Positions 27,836 through 37,754 of a stretch of 64,000 nt of DNA are shown here, piece by piece (the stretch's first letter is position 1; each line of letters begins with the position of its first letter). Made by a program: the position numbers and the translations under genes. The notes beneath the pieces are model-generated. The model made no database searches. It saw only the letters and a program-made list of their open reading frames with translations, and was not told the origin of the DNA. This DNA is from Mycoplasmatota bacterium. Lineage in GTDB: Bacteria > Bacillota_I > Bacilli_A > Haloplasmatales > Haloplasmataceae. The stretch spans positions 1,743,156 to 1,807,155 of the forward strand of contig CP074573.1 of NCBI GenBank assembly GCA_018394295.1, read 5' to 3'.

Positions 27836-28924
27836 TTAAACCTCATATCCCTCTACTTCATTCTTTTCCTTTACTTCACGATAATACAGAATACAAACTT
27901 TAATAAGTCCTGTAATCGGTACTGCAAATATAACACCTAAAACTCCAAATATACTACCAAATCCTAAAATAGCTGCTAAAATTAATAGCGGATGAATATC
28001 TAATTGTTTACTCATTATAACGGGTTGTAAAATATTTCCTTCAACAAATTGAAAACCAAAATTTAATAATAAGATAGAGTACCACGGAGTATTTCCTGTT
28101 AATAATGCATAAGTTACTGGAACAATCGCAGCAATTGTAGCACCTATATAAGGAATAATATTGGTTACTCCAACAATTAAACCAAATAAAATTGCATTGT
28201 CTAAGCCTATTAATGTATACCCTAGGGTTGAAATGACTGCAATAGCAACCATAATAATAATTTGTCCTCTGATATATAGACCTAATGTATCATTCGCACG
28301 TTTTGTAAGTGTAATAAAATGTTCTTTATATTTTACTGGAACAATTTTATAAAATCCTTCACCAATTTGATTATGATCTTTTAACATATAGAATAAAATA
28401 ATTGGTGATAAAACTAAAGTGAACATGAAGCTAATAAGACTTGGAACAGAAGACCCAGCATTAACTACAGCATTTGTTAAGTAGTCTTTAATCCCTGTTT
28501 GTATCTGATTATAAATATTTAATAATTCTGGACTATCTTCTAAATGTAGATTTTCGATAGTTTCATTTAATTCATCAAATATGGCAGGTATTTTCTGCAA
28601 GAATAAGTCTTTTATCTGTTCGATAACAAGTGGAATAACTTGCCATAATATTATTCCAATTAATCCAAATATTAATGCATATAATAGGGCTACAATTAAC
28701 CACCTTGGTCTAATCCCTTTATCTTCTGCATAAACAACGAGTGGATAAATTAAAAAATTGATAAAAAAAGCAATTAAAAATGGTGTTAATACAGCTTTTA
28801 ATGCTCCCATTACACTTGTTATAAATCCGTTAAATTGACTAAAGATATATAAACAACCTAAAATTAAAGCAATAATAACTAATATTTTTATTATTCTATT
28901 TAGTTTTTGATCAGAAAGTTTCAC
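27836..28924 (-). CDS. AI-2E family transporter (PerM/YtvI-like permease)
   Basis: A 362-residue protein with about eight membrane helices and the family pattern: paired N-terminal helices, a charged amphipathic segment (about 110-170), then FILFYMLKDH, LYIRGQIIIMVAIAVIS, GVTNIIPYIGATIAAIVPV and FVEGNILQPVIMSKQLDIHPL. Members include TqsA (autoinducer-2 export), Na+/H+ antiporters and many of unknown substrate, so the substrate is open. The start is GTG nine bases after GGAAG; a TTG two codons earlier sits too close to that site. Confidence 0.9.
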   Translation of the reverse strand: MKLSDQKLNRIIKILVIIALILGCLYIFSQFNGFITSVMGALKAVLTPFLIAFFINFLIYPLVVYAEDKGIRPRWLIVALLYALIFGLIGIILWQVIPLVIEQIKDLFLQKIPAIFDELNETIENLHLEDSPELLNIYNQIQTGIKDYLTNAVVNAGSSVPSLISFMFTLVLSPIILFYMLKDHNQIGEGFYKIVPVKYKEHFITLTKRANDTLGLYIRGQIIIMVAIAVISTLGYTLIGLDNAILFGLIVGVTNIIPYIGATIAAIVPVTYALLTGNTPWYSILLLNFGFQFVEGNILQPVIMSKQLDIHPLLILAAILGFGSIFGVLGVIFAVPITGLIKVCILYYREVKEKNEVEGYEV

Positions 28925-29023
28925 TAACAATCACTTCCTTGGTTAATAATTCAAATATAATTATATCATAAAAAAGATAGTCTCACTAAGAAAAATATTG
29001 AAAAAATTACAAGTTTTTTCTTG

Positions 29024-29052
29024 TTTACTTCTATTCAATCGAGTGATATAAT
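29024..29052 (+). promoter_or_regulatory. Promoter of 6S-like RNA copy 1
   Basis: TTTACT-17-TATAAT on the plus strand, seven to eight bases before the start of the first repeat unit. Confidence 0.75.
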
Positions 29053-29059
29053 GAAGGTA

Positions 29060-29243
29060 AAGTTAAGGGAAACCGAATTAACTCGATGGGTTATTTTTAA
29101 TCCGAACAGATTTTATATGGATGTTGGGTATACTTATTCGGTGTTGAATGCCTATTTAAAATAGGAATCCTAAAGAATAAGTCGAAACTTCCACTTGCAC
29201 CTATTTGCGAGTTTTTTCTAGCCTACGACTAATTGGGTTTCAA
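29060..29243 (+). ncRNA. ssrS: 6S RNA-like small RNA, copy 1
   Basis: First of three tandem, non-coding, about 185-base units with 6S RNA architecture. The closing stem pairs gaaaccgaatta with taattgggtttc. The 5' side of the central bubble contains TAATCCGAACAG, which would template a product RNA beginning GUUCGGAUUA, close to the reported Bacillus 6S-1 pRNA start GUUCGGUC. The 3' side folds a small hairpin, and an apical arm starts GGATGTT / AACTTCC. Its own promoter lies just upstream. Neighbouring aspS and tcdA match the Bacillus bsrA locus. It should bind sigma-A RNA polymerase. Confidence 0.75.
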
Positions 29244-29277
29244 ATTTATAATAATTTTAATTTGGTCTTAAAATATA

Positions 29278-29453
29278 CGGCCGAATTAACCCGTAAGGTT
29301 ACTATATAATCCGAACAGATTTTATATGGAGGTTGGGTATACTTAATTCTGTGTTGAAAGCTTACTTTAAGTAAGAATCCTGAAGGATTGGTCGAAACTT
29401 CCACCTGCAACTATTTGCGGGTTAACCTGTAACCTACGATTAATTGGGTTCTT
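29278..29453 (+). ncRNA. ssrS: 6S RNA-like small RNA, copy 2
   Basis: The same layout: closing stem ccgaattaa / ttaattggg, then GGTTAC / GTAACC; 5' bubble with TATAATCCGAACAG; apical arm GGAGGTT / AACTTCC enclosing AATTCT / GGATTG and a CTTAC-TTTAA-GTAAG hairpin; 3' bubble hairpin acctgcaa-CTAT-ttgcgggt. It is closest in sequence to copy 3 in the apical arm. I see only weak -10-like TAAAAT/TATACG before it, so it may be co-transcribed with copy 1 and processed. Confidence 0.72.
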
Positions 29454-29622
29454 AAATAACTATTTAATGTCTCGTCTAATAGTTTATCAAGTTATTGTAT
29501 TTTTATTTATAAAATATATATACTTAACTTTTAGTTTAAAACCTAATTTATTTCTACCTTAAAATGATATGATTCATTGATTTTTGTTAGATTATTCTGT
29601 AAAAAAAGGTAAAAATTGAGGA

Positions 29623-29651
29623 TTTACATTAATACAATAGAATGCTATAAT
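29623..29651 (+). promoter_or_regulatory. Promoter of 6S-like RNA copy 3
   Basis: TTTACA-17-TATAAT, one base from full consensus in the -35; transcription should start near 29658. Confidence 0.8.
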
Positions 29652-29657
29652 AAAACC

Positions 29658-29848
29658 ATAATGAGAGTCGAACTATTTCGAAGATTTATGATATTAATCC
29701 GAACACTTTTAATAAGGAAGTTGGGTATACTTAATTCTGTGTTGAAAGCTTACTTTAAGTAAGAATCCTAAAGAATTGGTCTAAACTTCCACCTATACAT
29801 ATTGCGGGTTAATTTGGAAAGTCTACGTTTAGTTGGACCTTTTTTTTA
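29658..29848 (+). ncRNA. ssrS: 6S RNA-like small RNA, copy 3
   Basis: The third unit, about 205 bases beyond copy 2. The apical arm is nearly identical to copy 2 (GGAAGTT / AACTTCC perfect; the loop hairpin CTTAC-TTTAA-GTAAG identical). The closing stem has changed sequence (gtcgaac ... gttggac) but keeps pairing. The pRNA template TTAATCCGAACA is retained. It ends in a run of nine T, giving clear termination on the plus strand and fixing the orientation of the family. Confidence 0.75.
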
Positions 29849-29896
29849 TAATAACTTATATTTATCACAACAAAAAAATTGATATCCATCATTAAT

Positions 29897-29936
29897 AAAA
29901 AAATAATGCATCCAAATAAAGATGCATTATTTTTTT
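29897..29936. terminator. Terminator of hisS-aspS
   Basis: A 16-bp perfect stem (aaaaaaataatgcatc / gatgcattattttttt) immediately after the aspS stop; can work on both strands. Confidence 0.92.
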
Positions 29937-29939
29937 ATT

Positions 29940-31691
29940 TTATTTAATTTTTATATTTAGTTCATCCAATTGTATATTATCAACTACAGATGGTGCATCA
30001 GTCATTAAGCATGATACTGAAAGTGTTTTAGGGAATGCGATTACATCGCGAATATTTTCTGTGTGAACAAGCAACATAATAATTCTATCTAACCCTAAAG
30101 CAATTCCGCCATGTGGTGGAGTTCCATATTTAAAAGCATCTAACAAGAATCCGAATTGTTCATATGCTTTTTCTTTCGTAAATCCTAATGTTTCAAACAT
30201 TTGATTTTGGAGTTCTCTTTGATGAATCCGTATTGACCCTCCACCAATTTCAAATCCATTTAAAACTATATCATAAGCTTGTGCTAAACATTTTCTTGGA
30301 TTTGTTTTTAAGAATTGAACAGAATCTTCTTTAGGTGCTGTGAATGGATGATGCGCAGCATAATAACGTTTATCATCTTCATCATATTCAAATAATGGCC
30401 AATCAACCACCCATAAGAAATTATATTCATTTTTATCAATTAAGTTCATTTCTTTTGCGATTAATTTTCTTAAAGCACCTAAGGCTTCACAACTTACATC
30501 AAAAGAATCAGCTACAAATAAAATTAAGTCATTGTCTTCAATCGCTAATTTCTCAATTAATCCTTGTTTTTCTTCATCACTTAAAAATTTATTGATAGGT
30601 CCTGTAAATTCATTATTATATTTTAAGAAAGCAAGTCCTTTAGCCTGATATCTCTTTACAAATTCAGTTAAACGATCAATCTCTTTACGAGAATACTTAC
30701 TTGCTCCATTTTTAACATTAATCGCTCGTATGAATCCATTATTTTTGATTGTTGATGAAAAGACAGAGAAACTTGTATTTTTAAAGACATCATTTAACTC
30801 AACAAGCTCCATTTGAAAACGTCTGTCTGGTTTATCACTACCATAACGTGTCATTGCATCATGGTAAGTGATTCTATCAAATGGAATTTTAATATCAATC
30901 CCTTTTATTTCTTTCATTAGTTTAACAAACAATTCTTCAATTATCGTTTGAATTTCAACATCTGTTAAAAATGAAGCTTCAATATCCACTTGTGTAAATT
31001 CAGGTTGTCTATCGGCACGTAAATCCTCATCTCTAAAACATCTTGCGATTTGATAATAACGTTCAAGACCAGAAACCATACAAAGTTGCTTAAAGATTTG
31101 TGGGGATTGTGGAAGTGCATAAAATTCGCCTTCATGAATACGTGAAGGAACTAAATAATCACGAGCACCTTCAGGTGTTGATTTTGTTAATATTGGTGTC
31201 TCTATTTCCAAAAAGTCTAACTCACTTAAGAAATTTCGCATGACTTTCATCACATTTGATCTAACAATTAAATTGTTCTGCATTTTAGGTCTTCGCAAAT
31301 CAAGATAACGATACTTCAAACGTGTGTCCTCTAAAGCATCCGTTTCATCATGAATGATCATAGGTGTTGTTTCAGCGGTTGATATCACTTCTAGAAATTC
31401 AACTTGAACTTCAATCTCACCTGTTGGTAAATTAGGATTTTTACTTTCACGTTCAACCACTTTACCTTTTACATATAACACATATTCATTACGAATTTTT
31501 TCTGCTGTTTCATAAATAGATGAAGCAACTTCTTGTGGATTAACCACAATTTGCGTAATCCCATAACGGTCCCTTAAATCAATAAAAATCAATCCACCTA
31601 AATTACGAGTTTTAGCTACCCAACCTTTTAATTCTACTATTTGATTCACATGATTTAATCGCAATTCTTGATTATTATGCGTTCTATTCAT
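29940..31691 (-). CDS. aspS: Aspartate--tRNA ligase
   Basis: A 583-residue class II synthetase of the bacterial type. N-terminal OB fold anticodon-binding domain ([24 protein letters not shown]), class II motif 2 [21 protein letters not shown], the bacterial GAD insertion (about 290-410), and motif 3 [17 protein letters not shown] are present. The start is the ATG after GGAGGAG, which overlaps the end of hisS by eight bases, so the two are translationally coupled. Expression is controlled by the T-box upstream of hisS. Confidence 0.97.
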   Translation of the reverse strand: MNRTHNNQELRLNHVNQIVELKGWVAKTRNLGGLIFIDLRDRYGITQIVVNPQEVASSIYETAEKIRNEYVLYVKGKVVERESKNPNLPTGEIEVQVEFLEVISTAETTPMIIHDETDALEDTRLKYRYLDLRRPKMQNNLIVRSNVMKVMRNFLSELDFLEIETPILTKSTPEGARDYLVPSRIHEGEFYALPQSPQIFKQLCMVSGLERYYQIARCFRDEDLRADRQPEFTQVDIEASFLTDVEIQTIIEELFVKLMKEIKGIDIKIPFDRITYHDAMTRYGSDKPDRRFQMELVELNDVFKNTSFSVFSSTIKNNGFIRAINVKNGASKYSRKEIDRLTEFVKRYQAKGLAFLKYNNEFTGPINKFLSDEEKQGLIEKLAIEDNDLILFVADSFDVSCEALGALRKLIAKEMNLIDKNEYNFLWVVDWPLFEYDEDDKRYYAAHHPFTAPKEDSVQFLKTNPRKCLAQAYDIVLNGFEIGGGSIRIHQRELQNQMFETLGFTKEKAYEQFGFLLDAFKYGTPPHGGIALGLDRIIMLLVHTENIRDVIAFPKTLSVSCLMTDAPSVVDNIQLDELNIKIK

Positions 31692-32967
31692 GATACTCCT
31701 CCATTCTCTTTTCAATTTCTTTCAACACATCATCTAATTTAACTTCTTCTTGAATTTGTGTTTTCATATCTTTAATACTAATTCTGTTATCATTTAATTC
31801 TTCTTCACCAATAATAACAGTTAGTTTCGCTTTTAATTTATCAGCTTGTTTAAATTGTGCTTTTACTTTTCGGTGAAAATAGTCTTTTTCAGCTTTTATA
31901 TGCTTACTTCTTAACATCTCTTGTAGTGTAAAGGCATAAGAATCAGTAGCATCTGACGTCGTAACAATAAAAACATCTACCTCATCATGGGATGCTATGT
32001 CAATATTTTCAGCTTCTAATGCCAGGATTAAACGGTCCATTCCAAAAGCAAAACCAACACCAGGAATATCTGGTCCACCAATTTCTTCAACTAATCCATT
32101 ATAGCGTCCACCGCCACCAAGTGCTGTTTGTGCGCCAAAACCTTTAGCACTTGAGATAACTTCATAGACAGTATGATTATAATAATCTAATCCTCTGACT
32201 AAATTACTATCTAGTTCATAATCAATATTTAAGCGTTTTAAATCACTTAATACATGATCAAAGAATGTTTTTGAACTTTCATTTAAATAATCCATCATTT
32301 TAGGGGCTGAAGTCATTTTAGGATGGTTTTTATCCACTTTACAATCTAAAACACGAAGCGGATTTTGTTCAAGTCTTTTTTGACAATCAGCACATAATTC
32401 ATGTACAACCGGTTTAAAATGGTTAATTAGTGCCTGACGATAATTCATTCTGGTTTCTTTATCACCTAGTGTATTAATTAATACCTTCACTTCTTTTAAC
32501 CCTAATTTTCTAAAGATGTTAACGGATAAAGCAATCACTTCAGCATCAACCGATGGGTTAGAACTTCCTAAGGCTTCAACTCCGAATTGATAGAACTGAC
32601 GGGTTCGTCCTTTTTGCATCCTTTCATAGCGAAACATTGGTCCCATATAATACAACTTCGTCAGTTGATTCGCTTCAGCAAACAATTTATGCTGCACATA
32701 ACTTCTAACAACACCCGCTGTTCCTTCTGGGCGTAACGTAAGTGAACGTTTCCCTTTATCTAAGAAAGTGTACATTTCTTTTGTTACAATGTCTGTACTT
32801 TCACCAACACCACGCACATATAATTCTGTACTTTCAAACATTGGGGTTCTAATTTCTTTATAATTGTATAATTCACATGTCTTATGAATTATTGACTCCA
32901 AATAGTGCCATTTATGCATATCACTAGTTAAAATATCATAAGTTCCTTTAGCGGATTGAATCGCCAT
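31684..32967 (-). CDS. hisS: Histidine--tRNA ligase
   Basis: A 427-residue class II synthetase. Motif 1 and 2 regions ([41 protein letters not shown]), the HisRS-specific [15 protein letters not shown] and [17 protein letters not shown], and a C-terminal anticodon domain ([10 protein letters not shown] ... [13 protein letters not shown]) are intact. It is the first gene of hisS-aspS behind a T-box leader whose specifier reads as an aspartate codon, so histidyl-tRNA synthetase appears to be tied to aspartyl-tRNA charging. Confidence 0.97.
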   Translation of the reverse strand: MAIQSAKGTYDILTSDMHKWHYLESIIHKTCELYNYKEIRTPMFESTELYVRGVGESTDIVTKEMYTFLDKGKRSLTLRPEGTAGVVRSYVQHKLFAEANQLTKLYYMGPMFRYERMQKGRTRQFYQFGVEALGSSNPSVDAEVIALSVNIFRKLGLKEVKVLINTLGDKETRMNYRQALINHFKPVVHELCADCQKRLEQNPLRVLDCKVDKNHPKMTSAPKMMDYLNESSKTFFDHVLSDLKRLNIDYELDSNLVRGLDYYNHTVYEVISSAKGFGAQTALGGGGRYNGLVEEIGGPDIPGVGFAFGMDRLILALEAENIDIASHDEVDVFIVTTSDATDSYAFTLQEMLRSKHIKAEKDYFHRKVKAQFKQADKLKAKLTVIIGEEELNDNRISIKDMKTQIQEEVKLDDVLKEIEKRMEEYHE

Positions 32968-32995
32968 AAAATCATCTCCTTTTTATAAATAAATA

Positions 32996-33185
32996 AAAAA
33001 GTCCTTAGAAATTTTCTAAGGACGCTATATTTGCGCGGTGCCACCCTAGTTGCTTAATTAAAGCCAACTCTAAAAAGTTATATCTCCAAAGTGTCTTCAC
33101 TAAAGATTTTGTAGGAGTTTGCAGCCTAAGACTCCTTTCTCTATAAACAAAATGGTTCTAGTTACTCTTCTTTTTCATCGATACT
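32996..33185 (-). promoter_or_regulatory. T-box riboswitch, Asp (GAC) specifier
   Basis: The leader of hisS-aspS. The T-box/antiterminator element AGGGTGGCACCGCG is at 33034-33047. The competing terminator gtccttagaaa / tttctaaggac with TTTTTT is at 32996-33023. Stem I has the distal AGGAGTCTTAGGCTGC ... ACTCCT and the specifier loop GTGAA-GAC-AC, giving GAC at 33093-33095. Uncharged tRNA-Asp should stabilise the antiterminator and turn on both synthetases. Confidence 0.9.
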
Positions 33186-33208
33186 CATATTATATGTAAT
33201 TATGGTTT

Positions 33209-33237
33209 ATTATAACCAAATTTTTGTCTTGATGCAA
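33209..33237 (-). promoter_or_regulatory. Probable hisS-aspS promoter
   Basis: Minus-strand TTGCAT-17-TATAAT upstream of the T-box; a second TATAAT lies about 19 bases further downstream, so the exact start is uncertain. Confidence 0.5.
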
Positions 33238-33271
33238 TACTTTATTAAAAAATAATAAATTTATCTCTATC

Positions 33272-36200
33272 TTATTTATTATCTTCAAGATTTTTAAACG
33301 CAACTGAAAGCATCAATTTAATCCGATTAATTTGATTAACTTCACTAGCACCAGGGTCATAATCGATTGCGACAATATTTGCTTTTTTATAGGTTGCTTT
33401 TAGGTCTTTTATCATTGCTTTACCTGTAATGTGATTAGGTAAGCAAGCAAAAGGTTGCATACAAATAATATTATTAACATCACTTTCAATTAATTCAATC
33501 ATCTCACCAGTTAAAAACCACCCCTCACCGGTTTGATTACATAAAGATACAAAACGCTCGGCTAAACTAGCGATTTCATGAATACATTTTGGTGCAGTGA
33601 AACGTGTACTTTTTGTTAATGCATCAACCATTGGTTTTCTTATCTTATTAATTAGGTAAATAGATCCTTTTGTGCTATATTTGGAAAATGGCTTATATAA
33701 TAACGAGTTCGCTTTCACTTCTACATTTTTAAAGGAATACATGAAGAAGTCTAGTAAATCAGGCATTACTGCTTCTCCGCCTTCTTTTTCAATAAAATCT
33801 ACAATATTATTATTAGCATCAGGATGAAACTTAACTAATATTTCCCCTACTAAACCAATTTTAGGTTTTTTAACATCTATAATTGGAAGTTGATCAAAAT
33901 CATTAACTATATCACATACTATCTTTTTAAACTTTTTAATTGATCCCTTTTTGATTAATTCTAGACAACAATCTTGCCAGTAATAATAGAGTTTCTCTGT
34001 TTCTCCTTTGACTTTTTCATAAGGTCTTATACGATATAATAATCGCATTAATAAATCTCCATATAAAACAGCTAAGAGCAATTTCTTAATTAATCGTAAA
34101 CTTAAGGTGAAACCAGGGTTTGATTCAAGTTTCGATGCATTTAATGAGATGACAGGAATTTGACTAAAACCAGCATCGACTAATGCTTTTCTAATGAACG
34201 CAATATAATTTGTAGCTCGACAACCCCCACCTGTTTGAGAGATGATAATAGAGGTGTTATCTAAATCATAACGACCACTTTTAAGTGCCGCAATCAGTTG
34301 ACCAACCACGATAATTGATGGATAGCAAGCATCGTTATTGACATACTTTAATCCTTCTTCTTTAGCTTCTTCATCAGCAGTTTTTAAAATTTCTAATTGA
34401 TAACCTTCTGATAAAAAAACTTCTTCAAGTAGATTAAAGTGAATTGGTGACATTTGTGGTGCGATAATCGTGTGTTTCTTCTTCATTTCTTTTGTAAATA
34501 TCTTTTTAGGTTCAATTTTATTAATAAGTTGAGGTTTCAATCCATTTTTGTCACGTTCAGTCATCGCTGCTTTTAGTGAACGAATTCTAATTCGTGCTGA
34601 TCCTAAATTACTCACTTCATCTATTTTTAATAAGGTATATATATTATTATGATTTTCTAGTATTTCTTTTACTTGATCACTTGTAACCGCGTCAAGTCCA
34701 CAACCAAAAGAAGTCAGTTGCACTAGTTCTAAATCTTTTTCTTGTGCTACAAAACTTGCAGCAGCATAAAGTCTCGAATGATACACCCATTGATCAACAA
34801 TCCGTAATGGTCTTTCAACATGTCCTAAATGAGCAATTGAATCCTCTGTAAAAACAGCCATTTGATAAGAAGCAATTAATTTATCAATTCCATGATTTAC
34901 TTCTTTATCAATATGATAAGGTCTACCAGCTAAAACAATCCCTTTCATATTATGTTCTTTGATATATTTTAGAGTTTCTTCGCCTTTTCCTCTTATATCC
35001 GCTTTAAAACTTGCATCTTCTTTAAATGCTTTATTTAACGCTTCTCTAATTTCATTTTTAGGTATTTCTTTAAATACTCTGACTAATTTTTTATAGGTTG
35101 CACTTGGGCTATGGAAGGAGATAAAAGGATGTAAGAATTTAGTACCTTTAATCAAATCAACATTATGGTCAATAACTTCTGAATAGGAAATCACAACTGG
35201 ACAATTAAATTGATTATTCGCTTCATTTTGTTCTTTCTTCTCATAGAAAACGCCAGGATAGAAAATCATATCGACCTTTTGTTCAATTAAACTCATGATA
35301 TGTCCATGAACTAATTTTGCTGGATAACAAACCGATTCAGAAGGAATCGTCTCCATTCCTTTTTCATATATTTGACGAGAACTATTTGGTGATAATTCTA
35401 CCCGATAACCTAAAGCAGTAAAAAAAGTAAACCAGAACGGATAATTTTCATACATATTTAAAACACGAGGGATCCCTACGGTTCCTCTTTTAGCATTTTC
35501 TTTATTAAGTGGTTGATATTCAAACATTTTTTGATATTTATATTGATATAGATTAGGTATAACATTTTCTGTTAATTTAATTCCTGCTCCTTTTTCGCAT
35601 TTATTACCAGTAACTAGTTTATTGTGATTAGAAAAATAATTAATCGTTAATTGACATTGATTCGTACACTGTCTACATCTAGTAACTTTTTGTGTAAAAG
35701 AAAATGATCTTAATTCCTCATATGAAATTAAGGAAGATTTCTTGTTCTTATAGCTTTTTTTCGCGATTAATGCACATCCAAAGGCCCCCATCAAACCTGA
35801 GATTTTAGGTCTGTATACATTACGTCCTGATATTAACTCAAACGCTCTTAAAACCGCATGATTATAGAATGTCCCACCTTGAACAATAATCTTTTCTCCT
35901 AAATCTTCTGGTTTTCTAATCTTAATAACTTTATATAGGGCATTTTTAATAACTGAATAAGATAAGCCACTCGCAATATCACCAACCGTAGCGCCTTCTT
36001 TTTGTGCTTGTTTAACTTTTGAGTTCATAAAAACGGTACATCTAGATCCTAAATCAACTGGTTTTTTGGCAGTCATTGCTTCTTGAACAAATTGGGAAAT
36101 TGGAATATTCAATGTTTGTGCAAAGTTTTGAATAAATGAACCACAACCAGCTGAACAAGCTTCGTTCAACACAACAGAATTTATAACCCCATTTTTAATT

Positions 36201-37489
36201 GTCAAACATTTCATATCTTGTCCACCGATATCAAGAATAAAGTCAACACCCGATACAAAATGGTCAGCAGCAACATAATGAGCGACTGTTTCTATTTCAC
36301 CTAAATCAACATTAAAGCCATTTTTAATTAAACTCTCTCCATACCCAGTCACACAAGAATTACATATTTTAACGCCTTTAGGTAACATTTCATACAATGT
36401 AATTAACCCTTGTCTTATTACTTCTAATGGATTGGCTTCATTATTTCGATATAATTCATACAATAATTCACCATTTTCACCGATTAAAACCATCTTTGAA
36501 GTCGTAGAACCACAATCTATTCCTAAATAAGTAGACCCTTGATAAGTGGTTAAATCACGTTTAATCACCTGATTATCTTCATGTCGTTTTAGAAATTGAT
36601 CTATTTCCTCTTGGTTATTAAATAATGGTTGTAATCTTTTGACATCTTGAATATTAAATTCATCAATGGTATCTAATTTATCAATTAATGTTTTAAAACT
36701 GATTTCTTCTCCTTTTATTGAAGCTAAGCTTGCTCCTAATGCGACAAACAATTGGGCATTTTGAGGAAATATCGCTTCCTCAGTTTTTAAATTAAGCGTT
36801 TCTACAAATCTTTTACGTAATTCACTTAAGAAATATAAGGGACCTCCTAAAAAGGCTACCTTACCACAAATTCTTCTTCCACAGGCTAACCCACTAATTG
36901 TTTGATTAACCACTGCTTGAAAAATAGAAACAGCAATATCAGACTTATTAACTCCCTCATTAATCAAGGGTTGGATATCGGATTTCGCAAACACACCACA
37001 TCTAGCCGCAATTGGATAAATTGTTTGGTAATTTTTCGCTAACTCATTTAATCCAAAAGCATCAGTATCAAGTAAACTTGCCATCTGATCAATAAAAGCA
37101 CCTGTCCCACCAGCACAAGTTCCATTCATCCTTTGATCAACACCATTATTAAAATAAGTTATTTTAGCATCTTCACCACCTAGTTCAACAACAACATCAC
37201 AACGATCTAATGTTTCTTCAACTGCTTTTGTACAAGCAATAACTTCTTGTACAAAATCAACATTAAACCATTTTGAAACCATTAATCCACCAGAACCTGT
37301 TACATTGATGGTTATTTGATATTCTTTATAGTCAGGCAATAAAGACAATAACATATTTCTAATCGTTTTTTTCAAATCAGAAAAATGTCTTTGATACTGA
37401 CTATGAATTATTTCTAATTTCTCATTTAATATAACGAATTTGACAGTAGTCGATCCTACGTCTAATCCTAAATGTATTAATTTTTTCAT
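33272..37489 (-). CDS. Giant 2-hydroxyacyl-CoA dehydratase activase-like protein (two activase domains)
   Basis: A 1405-residue protein with two ASKHA-fold activase domains in series: [14 protein letters not shown] near the N-terminus and [16 protein letters not shown] near residue 320. Each carries Fe-S cluster ligands ([10 protein letters not shown] with [20 protein letters not shown] with [10 protein letters not shown]). A Cys-rich segment follows ([22 protein letters not shown]), then a long DUF2229-type region ([40 protein letters not shown]). Activases reduce hydroxyacyl-CoA dehydratases with ATP. The giant fused form is widespread in anaerobes and its substrate is unknown. No dehydratase genes are nearby. 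Confidence 0.88.
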   Translation of the reverse strand: MKKLIHLGLDVGSTTVKFVILNEKLEIIHSQYQRHFSDLKKTIRNMLLSLLPDYKEYQITINVTGSGGLMVSKWFNVDFVQEVIACTKAVEETLDRCDVVVELGGEDAKITYFNNGVDQRMNGTCAGGTGAFIDQMASLLDTDAFGLNELAKNYQTIYPIAARCGVFAKSDIQPLINEGVNKSDIAVSIFQAVVNQTISGLACGRRICGKVAFLGGPLYFLSELRKRFVETLNLKTEEAIFPQNAQLFVALGASLASIKGEEISFKTLIDKLDTIDEFNIQDVKRLQPLFNNQEEIDQFLKRHEDNQVIKRDLTTYQGSTYLGIDCGSTTSKMVLIGENGELLYELYRNNEANPLEVIRQGLITLYEMLPKGVKICNSCVTGYGESLIKNGFNVDLGEIETVAHYVAADHFVSGVDFILDIGGQDMKCLTIKNGVINSVVLNEACSAGCGSFIQNFAQTLNIPISQFVQEAMTAKKPVDLGSRCTVFMNSKVKQAQKEGATVGDIASGLSYSVIKNALYKVIKIRKPEDLGEKIIVQGGTFYNHAVLRAFELISGRNVYRPKISGLMGAFGCALIAKKSYKNKKSSLISYEELRSFSFTQKVTRCRQCTNQCQLTINYFSNHNKLVTGNKCEKGAGIKLTENVIPNLYQYKYQKMFEYQPLNKENAKRGTVGIPRVLNMYENYPFWFTFFTALGYRVELSPNSSRQIYEKGMETIPSESVCYPAKLVHGHIMSLIEQKVDMIFYPGVFYEKKEQNEANNQFNCPVVISYSEVIDHNVDLIKGTKFLHPFISFHSPSATYKKLVRVFKEIPKNEIREALNKAFKEDASFKADIRGKGEETLKYIKEHNMKGIVLAGRPYHIDKEVNHGIDKLIASYQMAVFTEDSIAHLGHVERPLRIVDQWVYHSRLYAAASFVAQEKDLELVQLTSFGCGLDAVTSDQVKEILENHNNIYTLLKIDEVSNLGSARIRIRSLKAAMTERDKNGLKPQLINKIEPKKIFTKEMKKKHTIIAPQMSPIHFNLLEEVFLSEGYQLEILKTADEEAKEEGLKYVNNDACYPSIIVVGQLIAALKSGRYDLDNTSIIISQTGGGCRATNYIAFIRKALVDAGFSQIPVISLNASKLESNPGFTLSLRLIKKLLLAVLYGDLLMRLLYRIRPYEKVKGETEKLYYYWQDCCLELIKKGSIKKFKKIVCDIVNDFDQLPIIDVKKPKIGLVGEILVKFHPDANNNIVDFIEKEGGEAVMPDLLDFFMYSFKNVEVKANSLLYKPFSKYSTKGSIYLINKIRKPMVDALTKSTRFTAPKCIHEIASLAERFVSLCNQTGEGWFLTGEMIELIESDVNNIICMQPFACLPNHITGKAMIKDLKATYKKANIVAIDYDPGASEVNQINRIKLMLSVAFKNLEDNK

Positions 37490-37689
37490 CTTTTATATCA
37501 CCTATTTATTTAATCTCACTTCTATAAGTGTACAAGTTTGATGAAAATTGTCAAGACTAACTAATTAAAAAAGTCTCAATAAAGTGAAACCTTACATATT
37601 ATCTACAATTTAAAGAAAAGGACCTTCATTTTAATTTCCATTTTAGCGTCAAACAAACTACTATTTATTTTTTAAGATAATAATAAAAA

Positions 37690-37719
37690 ACAAACGACTT
37701 AGTTTCTTTAGTCGTTTGT
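37690..37719 (-). terminator. Terminator after the large membrane protein gene
   Basis: acaaacgact / agtcgtttgt stem followed on the minus strand by TTTTTTATT; a second hairpin (actagcc / ggctagt) lies between it and the stop codon. Confidence 0.85.
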
Positions 37720-37754
37720 TAACAGTTTGAAACTAGCCATTTGGCTAGTTTATT

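Noticed and set aside
29060-29848. Tandem repeats as a CRISPR array or T-box leaders
   Set aside because: Units are about 180-190 bases, diverged, with covarying stems and their own promoters; there are no short identical repeats with unique spacers and no T-box AGGGTGG element.
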